From Schleiferiaceae bacterium (GTDB lineage: Bacteria > Bacteroidota > Bacteroidia > Flavobacteriales > Schleiferiaceae): a stretch of DNA of 64,000 bases. The DNA lies in contig JAGYKI010000013.1 of the NCBI GenBank assembly GCA_018401735.1, forward strand, positions 16,003 through 80,002. Reading direction: 5' to 3'. The notes beneath the pieces are model-generated. The model was given only the letters and a program-made list of their open reading frames with translations, was not told the DNA's origin and ran no database searches. How positions within the stretch are numbered: position 1 is the first letter of the stretch; each line of letters opens with the position of its first letter. The position numbers were made by a program, and so were the translations under genes. This document shows, in pieces, positions 46,900-56,759 of the stretch.

Positions 46900-48474
46900 T
46901 TATTGTTTGAGCTTTACCACCACGTCGCGGTCTAATTCGAAATCGCGAATAACCATGTAGGGGCCTGTTGGAAAGGCCTCATTACTAAATCTAGGTTTAA
47001 AAAAGCGTGCTTGAGTATCCTCATAACTACTTATCTCCTGTGAAATAATTTCGCCTGTTTTTAAATCGAGGTTTATAATTTTCTGTTGCGACTCTTTTAA
47101 TTGTTTCTCCGAGGCTAAGGTGCACCCATCGTAGTCTTCTGCATTTTTATAGCCAATTCTTTGATTGAAAATAATTTTCAACTGATTGCCTGAAATTAAA
47201 GAGCTATAGGAAGAGAAGTCATGCCATTTATAGTAAACATCGCCATACATAAAGCTGAGCTGAAACTTGTCGACCACCTTAGTCCATCTCAATTCACCAG
47301 AAGTATGAAAGCAAGAGATCGTTAAAAAATCTTGCGCCAGACTATTCCCCAAGGCATTTTGAAGTTCGGAAATGACTATATAATTGCCATTTCCCAAGAC
47401 CAAGACTCTTTTTTCAAAATTTTGATATCGATTTAAAACCCTTTTATATTGCAAGGTAGCTATGGATTCGGGCCATTGCTGTTTTTGTTCTTCAGTAAAA
47501 TAATAGCTGTTTTCTGAAATTAGTTCATGGTCATAACTACTAATTAGCATTTGATGCACCCCTTGCAAGTCGTAAAAACTTTTCACATAAGATACCTCCT
47601 TACCATTAAATATTGATTTCCCTTGCTTAAGAATTAAAGCGGTAAATAAAATAGTATCCGAACCTAGATGATCCAGTTGAAACTCACTTAAAAATTCTCC
47701 CACGCCCAATTCTTCGCCAGAGATAGCAATTTCAATTGTTGCGAAATTATCTAGACTACGTGCAATACGTATACTGCTTCTATTATAGGAGAGCGAGTAA
47801 ATATTATCTTGATCATCTGTAATTATCGAGGAATAGGACTGATCTAATGCTACTCTGGAAGCCATGTCCTCCTCTTCAAATTTTACTTCGTCTTGCGCTA
47901 TCAATTCCAGTTGAGCATTAAAAAAACTGGTGTTAGCAGTAGCGAAATCAATTACCTTTTTTGAATTTACCACCAAGTACTTCCCTTTAGAATCAAAAGA
48001 AGCACTTATGGAAGTGCGTAATTCCTTTTCATCACTTGATTCTTTAAAAAGAGTTCCCGACTTTACTAAACCTCCTTTGGGGTTATAGCTAGCATAAATA
48101 ACATAACTAGCATCAACCGGGTTCTTTCCCTGGACATAGAGTGCATGCTGGTCTTCGTAGCCCAAAATAACCAAATGATTATTTAAAACACCTATCTCAT
48201 TGGCAGGTTTGCCCAGTAAGCTTTTAGCACTGCCGCTAATATGAATCTCGCCCGTGGCCTTATCGATAAAAAATATTTTTTCTTTGCTTGTTTTTCGCTT
48301 ATTCCAGAGGACATAGCTTTCGCCTAGATCAAAAATGTAAATTAAGCGATTCGAGGTTTTGTCCGATTCTGGCACCACTAGAACCGTTTCAAATTCGGTT
48401 TTTTGGGCGCTTAAAAAGTTTAGCGACACTAAAGCTAATACAGCTAAGTAAAATCTTAACATTGGTATTGACAT
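46900..48474 (-). CDS. Secreted protein of unknown function, tandem paralogue 1 of 3
   Basis: This 524-residue protein is the first of the three in transcription order. The signal peptide (VLALVSLNFLSAQ) may start at 48474 or four codons later (MLRFYLAVL). Common landmarks are KTEFETVLVVPESDKTSNRL, NKRKTSKEKIFFIDKATG, FYDLQGVHQMLISSYDHELIS, DFLTISCFHTSGELRWTKVV, KIIFNQRIG and TGPYMVIRDFELDRDVVVKL. It is the most divergent of the set. The M48-type peptidase gene ends 63 bases upstream on the same strand and may belong to the same unit. Function unknown. Confidence 0.8.
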   Translation of the reverse strand: MSIPMLRFYLAVLALVSLNFLSAQKTEFETVLVVPESDKTSNRLIYIFDLGESYVLWNKRKTSKEKIFFIDKATGEIHISGSAKSLLGKPANEIGVLNNHLVILGYEDQHALYVQGKNPVDASYVIYASYNPKGGLVKSGTLFKESSDEKELRTSISASFDSKGKYLVVNSKKVIDFATANTSFFNAQLELIAQDEVKFEEEDMASRVALDQSYSSIITDDQDNIYSLSYNRSSIRIARSLDNFATIEIAISGEELGVGEFLSEFQLDHLGSDTILFTALILKQGKSIFNGKEVSYVKSFYDLQGVHQMLISSYDHELISENSYYFTEEQKQQWPESIATLQYKRVLNRYQNFEKRVLVLGNGNYIVISELQNALGNSLAQDFLTISCFHTSGELRWTKVVDKFQLSFMYGDVYYKWHDFSSYSSLISGNQLKIIFNQRIGYKNAEDYDGCTLASEKQLKESQQKIINLDLKTGEIISQEISSYEDTQARFFKPRFSNEAFPTGPYMVIRDFELDRDVVVKLKQ

Positions 48475-48536
48475 AAATATAGTTCTGAAAGAATGGCGTG
48501 GCGTGAAGCTCGATTTACACTTAAAAAGCGAAGCTA

Positions 48537-50606
48537 CTACTTGGCTAGGCCTATCTCTTGCAAATCATCCATAATTCCGTTCGCGATTTCTCGATCGCTT
48601 ATTTCGGATCCTTTTTTATCCTCTCTTTGGTAAAGCATGGCTCCAGTTTTCATATTAAACAATCGGAAACGATACCAATCGGAACCATCGATATTATAAA
48701 GTGCATCACTTAAAGTAAGATATTCCAAGGGTCCCTCTTTAAATAAATAATTTTGATAAAAGCGAGCGGTGGAATAACCAAAGTGATTAAAGTCCTCGGC
48801 CTCTTGAACTAGAGCTTTCACCGCGCTCATGCGGTTGTAATCCGCCACACTAGTTTTCTCCCATTCCAATCGATACATGATATCTAGCTTAGCTGCATTA
48901 GCAGCCCGATATTCGCCCAAACGATCTTTCACGTCTACTTCAATTTGACGTACCGTTTGAAAGTCCATTAACAACAACTCGTGCGCATAGGGAAATATAT
49001 TAGGACTTATCATCACTACCTTCTCTGGGGCCCTAGTAATGAGGTTGAAATTATAGGGATCCTCTTTAAGTTGATTCACTAGGGTCAAACTATCTTTTAG
49101 GCGTTTGTGCGGCTCTATAAAGTTGCTAATACTTGCACTATCGCTTAAATCGGCTAATAGATAGAGATAAAAATCGGCTAATTGGTATTTTAACTTAATG
49201 TGCTTCTGCCTTTCGGTTAAAGAGGAGTCCAAAATCGGATTTAAATCGGGCTTTGGCTTCAAAAGGGTCGCGTAAATATCGCGCATGGAGGGATCCTCCT
49301 GCAAAATCCGGTTGATACTCTGCAGTATTTCTCTAGCCTCTTGATCTTCTGGAAACTGCTGCAAATAATCTAAAACCTTTTGCCGACTGAGGGCTACCAA
49401 TTGGGGCGTGTTGAAATTGCGTAATAAATGATGTAGCTCTTGTACTGGTCCTGGTATGCGCTTTGGATCTACTAATAAATCATTAATTCTTCGGTTAGCC
49501 ACTTTTAAAACTACCATGCCGTAAACCGCGCGAATATTAGACTTCCGCAAGAAGCGGTTTTGCGGGTATTTCTGTAAGAGGCAATTTGAATTGTAAAAAG
49601 CATTAAGATAATCGCGCTCCAAAACCTGCCAGTGTACCGTTTCCATTTTACACGATTCCTGAATGGCTTCAAACTCCGCATCTGCAAAAGCGGATGAAGG
49701 GCTACTTGCCGCATTTTTATCCATTGCCTCAATTAATTTGATGCGCTTTTCAATATTAGGATGCGTGTGTCGACGATCTTGATAACTGTAGTCGGTTGCA
49801 ATAGGATCTACCGTTTCGCGTAAATAAAACTGCGGGAGTTTAAAGTCATTCTCCAATTGGAATAAATCCGCATCTACCTCACAGCGCCCAAAGGGATGAT
49901 AGGTTTCATACAGATGCTTTAGGCAGTCAATCGCAGCCGGAGTCTCATAGCCGGCATTTTTAAAAATGATTAGGCCTAAAGAGTCTGCTTCGTTCTCTTG
50001 CTTTTTACTGCGTATCAGCTGGTTCTCAATCAGCTCAACTTTATCTAAATCATCTTCGTTAAGCTTCCCCTGCGAATACGATTCCCAAGCATGACTTAAT
50101 TTAAAATGCGCAATTTCATGGGCAATTACAAAGGCTAGCTCTGCCTTAGAACCGAGGCCGGCAATAAGACCATTGCTTATGCCAATCATGCCGGTTGACA
50201 TCATAAAACCTAAACCCGGACTGGCCCCACGATAAAGGTAAATTCGGATGGTGTCGGCTAGCTCTTGATCGTCTTTCAGGAGCTCATTTTTAATACTTTC
50301 AAGATAATTCGTGATAGGATCACCAAAAGAAAACTTGCCACTATTAACTAAAGAGCGTGTGCTGTAATACTGATTAATTTGATAATTCTCAATGGATTTT
50401 TCTTGGTCATGAAAATCATCAAAGGCATACCAATGATTGATGAAATCGAAAGGAACCTCGCCCGCAGCTTGAATAGGGAAATAGTCATGACTAAAATTTT
50501 GTGCAGGCAAACCTTGTGCTAACAAGGTCGCACTAGCTTTAAAAATTAGTGCCAATCCTAATACATAAAACTTTAAACTAGCATTAAGTAAATAGGAGAT
50601 TTTCAC
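48537..50606 (-). CDS. M48-family-type zinc metallopeptidase, exported
   Basis: This is a predicted zinc peptidase with HEIAH at residues 163-167 (VIAHEIAHFKLSH) and the third ligand region ENEADSLGLIIFKNAG, the M48 pattern. The start is taken as GTG at 50606 because MKISYLLNASLKFYVLGLAL is then a normal signal peptide; the frame is open to a GTG at 50729 but that N-terminus has no sensible signal. The 689 residues exceed the peptidase domain: the C-terminal 400 residues are helix-rich and TPR-like. Homologues such as BepA act in outer-membrane protein quality control, but the role here is inferred only from the fold. It precedes the three unknown paralogues on the same strand. Confidence 0.82.
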   Translation of the reverse strand: MKISYLLNASLKFYVLGLALIFKASATLLAQGLPAQNFSHDYFPIQAAGEVPFDFINHWYAFDDFHDQEKSIENYQINQYYSTRSLVNSGKFSFGDPITNYLESIKNELLKDDQELADTIRIYLYRGASPGLGFMMSTGMIGISNGLIAGLGSKAELAFVIAHEIAHFKLSHAWESYSQGKLNEDDLDKVELIENQLIRSKKQENEADSLGLIIFKNAGYETPAAIDCLKHLYETYHPFGRCEVDADLFQLENDFKLPQFYLRETVDPIATDYSYQDRRHTHPNIEKRIKLIEAMDKNAASSPSSAFADAEFEAIQESCKMETVHWQVLERDYLNAFYNSNCLLQKYPQNRFLRKSNIRAVYGMVVLKVANRRINDLLVDPKRIPGPVQELHHLLRNFNTPQLVALSRQKVLDYLQQFPEDQEAREILQSINRILQEDPSMRDIYATLLKPKPDLNPILDSSLTERQKHIKLKYQLADFYLYLLADLSDSASISNFIEPHKRLKDSLTLVNQLKEDPYNFNLITRAPEKVVMISPNIFPYAHELLLMDFQTVRQIEVDVKDRLGEYRAANAAKLDIMYRLEWEKTSVADYNRMSAVKALVQEAEDFNHFGYSTARFYQNYLFKEGPLEYLTLSDALYNIDGSDWYRFRLFNMKTGAMLYQREDKKGSEISDREIANGIMDDLQEIGLAK

Positions 50607-50762
50607 ACTTTGCCTGAAGCTGTGAGATTTTAAGGAAGCAGATATCAAAATAGTAGCAGTTATTTCGGTGCAAGTTAATATCTGATAATCAAGAAAAAAA
50701 ACGGCTGGGTTAATTAATTCAAAATTCACAATTTAATCCTGAGTTTGATATAAAAATAGTTT

Positions 50763-50798
50763 CAAAACAAAGAGCCCCGCTGTTTCCAGCGGGGCTCT
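50763..50798 (-). terminator. Intrinsic terminator of the RND efflux operon
   Basis: AGAGCCCCGCT (50771-50781) and AGCGGGGCTCT (50788-50798) form an 11-bp perfect stem with a 6-base loop, followed on the minus strand by a T-rich run. It lies 25 bases after the RND gene stop. Confidence 0.92.
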
Positions 50799-50823
50799 AA
50801 TAATTCAATCTACCGTATTTCTA

Positions 50824-53800
50824 TTAGGCAAACTTTATTACTTTTCTAAACCAACGGTTCAGGCGCTCTAACAAAAGGTACATAACCGGTACCACAATAA
50901 GGGTTAAGAAGGTCGCAAATACTAATCCGAAGATTACCGTCCAAGCCATTGGGCTCCAGAAGATGGCGTTATCTCCGCCAAAGTAAATATTGGCGCCTCT
51001 ATTATCTAAGAGACCAATAAAGTCGATATTTAATCCCACGGCTAAAGGCAAAAGACCTAGTACGGTGGTAATGGCAGTTAGTAATACAGGACGTAATCTG
51101 GTCATACCACCCAGCTCAATCGCTTCCACTAAGTGCGTGTCATCCAATTCTTCTTTGTCTTCTAAACCCATTTTTTCGCGTAAACGATTACGGCTAAGCT
51201 CAATAAAATCAATAAGAACGATCCCGTTATTTACAACAATCCCCGCAAGGGACACAATACCAATACCGGTCATAATTACCACAAACTCCATTTGGAAAAT
51301 ACCCAATCCTAAGAATACACCAATGGTACTGAAGAGTACCGTTAAGATGATGATAAAGGGCTTACTAGCTGAGTTAAATTGTGAAACGAGAATAATACTA
51401 ATTAAGGAAATAGCAATTAATAAGGCATTCACTAAAAAAGCACCACTTTCCTCTTGCTCTTCTTGAGAACCCCCAAATTTAAGGTTGTAACCTTGGGGAA
51501 GCTCTTGGCCTTTTAATAAATCTTTAATTGAGTTATTGATTTCCGTTTTGTTGAAGCCTTCTACAACATTGGAATAAACCGTTACCAAACGCTCGCTATC
51601 TTTACGCTTAATGGAATTATAGGAAGAGTTAAATTCATAGCTGGCTACAGCCGAAATGGGAACCTGCACGATTTGGCCACTGGCTTGCGAACGGAAGGTT
51701 ACCAATTGGTTCATTAAACTCGCGATATCGTAACGATACTCGCGTTTAAGGCGCACTTCAATTGGATAATCATCTTCCCCTTCTTTGTATTTACTCGCCT
51801 CCGAACCGTATAAAGCAGTACGTAAAGCTAGCGCCACTTGCTGAGTACTTACACCTAAACGACGTGCATGATCGCGATTAATCTTTACCAAAAGCTCAGG
51901 CTTATTGGTTTCCAAGTCAATTTGCAAGTTTTCAATACCCTCAATGCCCGAGCGGTCAAGCTTTTGTTTTATTGCTTCCGCAGATGCCAATAATACGTCG
52001 AAATCGGTTCCGGTTAGCTCAAGGCTGATATCTCTACCTACAGGCGGTCCGTTATTTTCCTTCTCTACGCTAATGGTAACACCCGGTAACCAGTTATTCA
52101 ACTGATCTGTTACTTCACGTTGGATATCAGTAGTACGTACTTCATTACGGAATTCGTATTCTACAAAAGAAACTGTGATACGCGCTTTATTAGGCGTGTT
52201 TTGGCCACCGCCACCGCCTCCCAATTCATTTTGACTAGCGGTTTCAGCACCAACGTTAGTTACCACACTTTCAACTAGATCAGAATAAGGCGCTAATACC
52301 TCGTTTAATCGTTTTTCTACTCTTTGTGTAACACTATCTGTCGCTAGTACATCCGTACCCAAGGGAACCTCAACAAATACACTAATATAATTGGGTTCGT
52401 TTACGGGAAAGAACTCAACCTTTGGGTTAGAGGAAAAGTAAAAGCCAATCGAAACAAACATTAAAACTACTGTACCCAGTATAATTAAGTATGGACGAAT
52501 GCCACTTAAAGAGTACTTTAAACTTACAGCATATACTTTTTCTAAACGCGGTAAAACCTCTTTTTGGAACCAAGCAGAGAGCGGAGTTAAGAGATAGCTG
52601 AAAAGTAATACTCCACCCGAAATGGTTAACATTAAATTACCCGAAATAGTGTTATCACCCAATAAAAGCACTATCCCTAATACCAAGAATAGGGCGGTAA
52701 AAATAATAGCTTTCTTATGGTTTACCTTCTTATCCAAATCTTGCTTCTTCATAAATACGGAAGCAATAACAGGGTTGATAACCAAGGCCACGAAAAGAGA
52801 AGAACCTAATACGATAATCAGTGTACGCGGTAAATAGCCCATAAACTCACCAATAATATCATCCCAAAATAAAAGAGGGAAAAAAGCCGCTAAAGTGGTG
52901 GCGGTAGAACTAATAATAGGCACGGCTACTTCACCTACACCCTGACGAGCAGCTTCGAAAGCGGAATAGCCTTCATCGGCGTAAAGCCGGTATATATTCT
53001 CAATGGTTACAATGGCATTATCCACCAGCATCCCCAGAGCCAAAATAAGCGAAAAGAGTACGATGAAGTTTAAGCTTACTCCCAGCGCGCTCAGCACCAA
53101 GAAACTGATAAACATGGAGAAAGGAATACTCAATCCCACGAAAGTGGCATTGCGTAAACCCAAGAAGAATAAGAGCGTAATTACTACCAGAATTACCCCA
53201 GAAATAATCGAATTCTCTAAGTTGGCCAACTGATTACGCGTTTGCTTACTTTGATCGTTGGTAATAGTAATACGCAGGCCTTCTGGTAAAATATCTTTCT
53301 TAGCTAGAGCGATAAGAGCGCGAATTTTATCGGTTGCATCCAATAGGTTTTCACCACTCTTTTTAATTACGTTTAAGGAAACCACCGACTCACCGCCTAA
53401 ACGGGCGAAACTCTCTACTTCTTTGTAGGTGAAAAGTACATCGGCAATGTCTTTTAGGTATACAATATTGCCCTTTTCGTGCTTCACAATTACATTGCGA
53501 ATTTCATTCATGCTAGTAAACTCGGCATCTGTACGAATACTGCGACGAGTTTTACCCAGCAAGATATCGCCCGCGCCAATATTGATATTTTCGGAAGCCA
53601 GGGCGCTTTGCACATCATTAAAACTTAGCTGATTGGCTTGAAGCTTGGGCAAATCGATATTTACCTGTACTTCTTTCTCTTTATCACCGGTAATGGTAGC
53701 TTCCGAGATTTCACCTAACTCTTCAATTTCATCTTGTAAATACTCGGCATAATCTACCAAATCGTCGATGGAATAATCTCCCGAAAGGTTAATATTTAAG

Positions 53801-54240
53801 ATGGGCACCCGACTTAGGTCTATGTCTAGAACCACTGGATCTTGATCCAAATCGGATGGAAGATCACTCATGGCGCGGTCTACCGCGTCCTTAACATCTT
53901 GTAGTGCCTTTTCAGTATCCACGTCAATGTTAAACTCAACGTTAATAATACTTACATCCTGAACCGATTCAGAATTGAGGTTTTTAATGCCACTTACACT
54001 TTTAATCTCCTTTTCGAGGGGGCGTGTAATAAGGTTTTCGATATCTACGGGCGTATTACCTGGGTAAGGTGTTTGCACGTAAATAAGCGGGAACACAATC
54101 TCGGGGAAAGACTCCTTGGGCATGGTGATGTAAGAATACACCCCAAAAAGTATAAGGAGGGCCGAGAGGATAAACACACTGATGCTATTGCGTAGCGACA
54201 AAGTGCTTAGTCCGAAGTTTCTATTGGTTTTATTAGCCAT
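50824..54240 (-). CDS. RND-family efflux transporter, inner-membrane pump subunit (AcrB-like)
   Basis: This is a proton-driven RND pump working with the fusion protein and outer-membrane factor encoded just upstream. Signs are the N-terminal SLRNSISVFILSALLILFGV helix, large periplasmic loops, the charged transmembrane motif LALGMLVDNAIVTIEN, and the second-half helices SLAGIVVNNGIVLIDFIE. The length of 1138 residues exceeds the usual 1030-1050. Part of the excess is an extra hydrophobic hairpin (AIIFTALFLVLGIVLLLGDN then LMLTISGGVLLFSYLL) before the middle of the protein, and another part is a glycine-rich loop (NELGGGGGGQN) in a periplasmic domain. Drug, metal or lipid substrate cannot be told. 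Confidence 0.93.
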   Translation of the reverse strand: MANKTNRNFGLSTLSLRNSISVFILSALLILFGVYSYITMPKESFPEIVFPLIYVQTPYPGNTPVDIENLITRPLEKEIKSVSGIKNLNSESVQDVSIINVEFNIDVDTEKALQDVKDAVDRAMSDLPSDLDQDPVVLDIDLSRVPILNINLSGDYSIDDLVDYAEYLQDEIEELGEISEATITGDKEKEVQVNIDLPKLQANQLSFNDVQSALASENINIGAGDILLGKTRRSIRTDAEFTSMNEIRNVIVKHEKGNIVYLKDIADVLFTYKEVESFARLGGESVVSLNVIKKSGENLLDATDKIRALIALAKKDILPEGLRITITNDQSKQTRNQLANLENSIISGVILVVITLLFFLGLRNATFVGLSIPFSMFISFLVLSALGVSLNFIVLFSLILALGMLVDNAIVTIENIYRLYADEGYSAFEAARQGVGEVAVPIISSTATTLAAFFPLLFWDDIIGEFMGYLPRTLIIVLGSSLFVALVINPVIASVFMKKQDLDKKVNHKKAIIFTALFLVLGIVLLLGDNTISGNLMLTISGGVLLFSYLLTPLSAWFQKEVLPRLEKVYAVSLKYSLSGIRPYLIILGTVVLMFVSIGFYFSSNPKVEFFPVNEPNYISVFVEVPLGTDVLATDSVTQRVEKRLNEVLAPYSDLVESVVTNVGAETASQNELGGGGGGQNTPNKARITVSFVEYEFRNEVRTTDIQREVTDQLNNWLPGVTISVEKENNGPPVGRDISLELTGTDFDVLLASAEAIKQKLDRSGIEGIENLQIDLETNKPELLVKINRDHARRLGVSTQQVALALRTALYGSEASKYKEGEDDYPIEVRLKREYRYDIASLMNQLVTFRSQASGQIVQVPISAVASYEFNSSYNSIKRKDSERLVTVYSNVVEGFNKTEINNSIKDLLKGQELPQGYNLKFGGSQEEQEESGAFLVNALLIAISLISIILVSQFNSASKPFIIILTVLFSTIGVFLGLGIFQMEFVVIMTGIGIVSLAGIVVNNGIVLIDFIELSRNRLREKMGLEDKEELDDTHLVEAIELGGMTRLRPVLLTAITTVLGLLPLAVGLNIDFIGLLDNRGANIYFGGDNAIFWSPMAWTVIFGLVFATFLTLIVVPVMYLLLERLNRWFRKVIKFA

Positions 54241-54258
54241 AATCTTGTTGAGAATATA

Positions 54259-55392
54259 TTATTGTACGCTTACTTCTTGTCCTTCCGACACTTCGTTGAA
54301 GCCCGCAATAATTACCTGTTCGCCGGTGCTTAGACCGGATGTAATCTCACTTTTATCAGAAAAAGAGTAACCCGTAGTGATGTAGCGTTTCTTCACCACA
54401 TTCCCTTTGGCATCGCTTACTACGGTGTACACATAATTACCTTTCAAATCTTTTTTAACCGCAATAGAAGGAACCACAAAAGCCGAATCGTTTTGGTAAT
54501 CTTTAAAAGTAAGCTCCGCTAATAGGTTGGGCTTAATCAGCGCATTTTTATTATCCAGAGCCACTTTTACGGTAAAGCTGCGGTTTTCGGGTTTAATAAA
54601 TTGGCTGGTGAAAATTATTTTCTCTTCTTGATTTAAACCTAAGGCAGGAATGCTCACTTGTACGGGATCGCCTTTTTTGATGGCCTTCAAGTAGTTTTCT
54701 GAAAGGTCAGTTTCTACCTCAAGATTATTTAAATCAACAATACGCACTACCGGCGTACCCACGCCTACAAACTCGCCTTTGTTCACGGTAATATTATCAA
54801 CCACACCACTTACGGGAGCAATAATTTTGCTGTTTTCCAATTGGGCTTCTACTTGCGCTAAGCGATCTTTAGAAGAAAGGAAATTAGTTTCAGCATTTAG
54901 GTATTCTATTTCCGAGCCAATGCTATCTTTCCATAAACGCGCCCGACGTTCGAAGGTAGTTTTAGCCAGCTTATAGCCAGCTCTTGCTTCGGCTAATTGG
55001 CTGCTGATAAAATCATCTTCTAGGCGAATAATTACTTGTCCAGCACTTACACGCTCCCCTTCCTTAGCATCAATACTAATTACACGGCCATTGCCTTCTG
55101 CGCTAAGCATAACATTTTGCTTACTGCTTACTAAACCTGAAACTTTTACAAAATGCTCGAAATTTTGCGTAGCGATGGCACGCACTTGCACGGGTACCAA
55201 TTTCACCGGCTCCGCCACGCGATTGGTATCCAGCCTGGCGATTTTCTTCTCCAAAGAATCGATTGCCACTTGTAAAGCGCCCATTTCAGATTGAGCAGTG
55301 GAGAGCTCTCCTTTTAAATCCTCCAAGCTAGGCTCCTGGTTGCAGGCGGCAAATAAGCTAATGGCTGTGAATAGGTAGATTACTTTTTTCAT
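54259..55392 (-). CDS. Efflux RND transporter periplasmic adaptor (membrane fusion protein)
   Basis: This is the adaptor of the tripartite pump, 377 residues. The lipoprotein signal ends at Cys17 (ISLFAAC). An N-terminal coiled coil (about 24-56, ELSTAQSEMGALQVAIDSLEKKI) precedes the lipoyl/HlyD core (VSGLVSSKQNVMLSAEGNGRV, GEFVGVGTPVVRIVDLNN). A beta-barrel and membrane-proximal domain follow, ending in SGLSTGEQVIIAGFNEVSEG. The gene lies 13 bases after the outer-membrane factor and 18 bases before the pump. Confidence 0.93.
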   Translation of the reverse strand: MKKVIYLFTAISLFAACNQEPSLEDLKGELSTAQSEMGALQVAIDSLEKKIARLDTNRVAEPVKLVPVQVRAIATQNFEHFVKVSGLVSSKQNVMLSAEGNGRVISIDAKEGERVSAGQVIIRLEDDFISSQLAEARAGYKLAKTTFERRARLWKDSIGSEIEYLNAETNFLSSKDRLAQVEAQLENSKIIAPVSGVVDNITVNKGEFVGVGTPVVRIVDLNNLEVETDLSENYLKAIKKGDPVQVSIPALGLNQEEKIIFTSQFIKPENRSFTVKVALDNKNALIKPNLLAELTFKDYQNDSAFVVPSIAVKKDLKGNYVYTVVSDAKGNVVKKRYITTGYSFSDKSEITSGLSTGEQVIIAGFNEVSEGQEVSVQ

Positions 55393-55405
55393 GTTTTGTC
55401 TTGTT

Positions 55406-56755
55406 TTATTTACCCAAAGCGTACTCTAAAGCTTCCTTAGAGTTTAAGGCGTTTAAAATGGCGTTGATATAGTTGGTTTGTGTTTGTAATAATTGATTTT
55501 CCGATTGGCTTAAATCGAGGCTACTGCTTAAACCCTCCTTGTATTTAATAAGTGTCCGATTGCGAATTTTCTCGCTCAGCTCTAAGTTGCGTAATTGATT
55601 ATTGTAATTATCAATGGCAAATTTATAGTCACTGGAAGCTCTTTTGTAGGCAAGGTCTAACTGACCTTCGGTGGCCTCTTTTGCCACGCTAATGCGATCT
55701 ACATCAATTTTGGCTTTTTGCACTTTGGCATGACGCGCTAAGCCCGTAAAAACATTCCAGCTTAGGCTTGCACCGATGGTGGTTCCCGGAATCCAGTAGG
55801 TGTTAAAATTAAATACATCGTTAAACTCATTACCAAAGTTACTCTGGCTATGGGTTGCAAATGCACTTAAGGAAGGATAGTATTTTGCCTTTTCGTTGGC
55901 CAGTGATAATTGCGCAGCACGTTCATTTGCCAAAGTACTGCGATAGGTAATATGGTTTTCAATATTAAGGCTATCCAAGCTAAGTCCCACCGCAATTTGC
56001 GCCGGGGTAATTAGTTCCTCCAAAGTAGTACTCAACTCAATCGCCTTGTCGAGGGGCATGCCCATATTAAACTTTAACAATTGATAAGCTAAGTCTAACT
56101 GACGTTCGGTATTGTTGATGTTATTCTGAAGATTGTTAATCAGTAATTCTAACTGATCCACATCTTGATCCTCTAAAAAGCCATTTTCGTAAAGCTTGCG
56201 CGTTTCTCTAAAATTATCGCTCAGCACCTTAAGGTTTTTTTCTAGAATACCTTTGGTTTTTTGCGCCACTAAAACCCCATAATAGCTCTGCGCCACATTT
56301 TTACGTGCTTCAATTTCTGCTTGCTCTTTATCTAGCCTTTTCGTTTCTTTAAAAACCTTAGAAGCTTGCAAAGCCACAAAGTAAGAGCCATCTAAAAGCA
56401 ATTGATTTACCTGAATTTGTGCTTGGTTTTGATGGGCTACCCCAAAGGCAACCGTCGCAAACTCTCCTTCTGGCGCCGTAGGATCGAAGAAGCGAGCGGG
56501 AATAGGTGACTCGGGAATTTGAGCATTGTAAGAATAACCAAAGGAAGCGCTAATCTGCGGTAGGCCCATTGCGGCTGTTTCGGTAATGGTTTTTTTAGCC
56601 TTTTCGAACTCTAAAACTTTGTCTTGCACAGTATAAGCATGCTGTGCCGCATAGTCTTCTGCTTCGGCAAGGCTAAAGCGCGCCGCATCTGCCTGAGCCA
56701 TAATACCACTGCTAAGTAATAGGCCTAGCAAAAGGCTGGGATACATTAATTTCAT
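55406..56755 (-). CDS. TolC-family outer-membrane efflux protein
   Basis: This is the outer-membrane channel of the efflux system, 449 residues. The signal peptide runs to about MAQADAA. It shows the two-fold long-helix repeat typical of the family: AEDYAAQHAYTVQDKVLEFEKAKK at the start and a second copy around NERAAQLSLANEKAKYYPSL. ASFGYSYNAQIP and SLSWNVFTG mark the beta-barrel strands, and IRNRTLIKYKEGLSSSLDL is the usual C-terminal helix. It starts 4 bases after tetR. Confidence 0.93.
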   Translation of the reverse strand: MKLMYPSLLLGLLLSSGIMAQADAARFSLAEAEDYAAQHAYTVQDKVLEFEKAKKTITETAAMGLPQISASFGYSYNAQIPESPIPARFFDPTAPEGEFATVAFGVAHQNQAQIQVNQLLLDGSYFVALQASKVFKETKRLDKEQAEIEARKNVAQSYYGVLVAQKTKGILEKNLKVLSDNFRETRKLYENGFLEDQDVDQLELLINNLQNNINNTERQLDLAYQLLKFNMGMPLDKAIELSTTLEELITPAQIAVGLSLDSLNIENHITYRSTLANERAAQLSLANEKAKYYPSLSAFATHSQSNFGNEFNDVFNFNTYWIPGTTIGASLSWNVFTGLARHAKVQKAKIDVDRISVAKEATEGQLDLAYKRASSDYKFAIDNYNNQLRNLELSEKIRNRTLIKYKEGLSSSLDLSQSENQLLQTQTNYINAILNALNSKEALEYALGK

Positions 56756-56759
56756 ATAA

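Noticed and set aside
50607..50729. N-terminal extension of the M48-type peptidase
   Set aside because: The upstream frame also starts at GTG and has no usable signal; GTG at 50606 gives a normal signal peptide.
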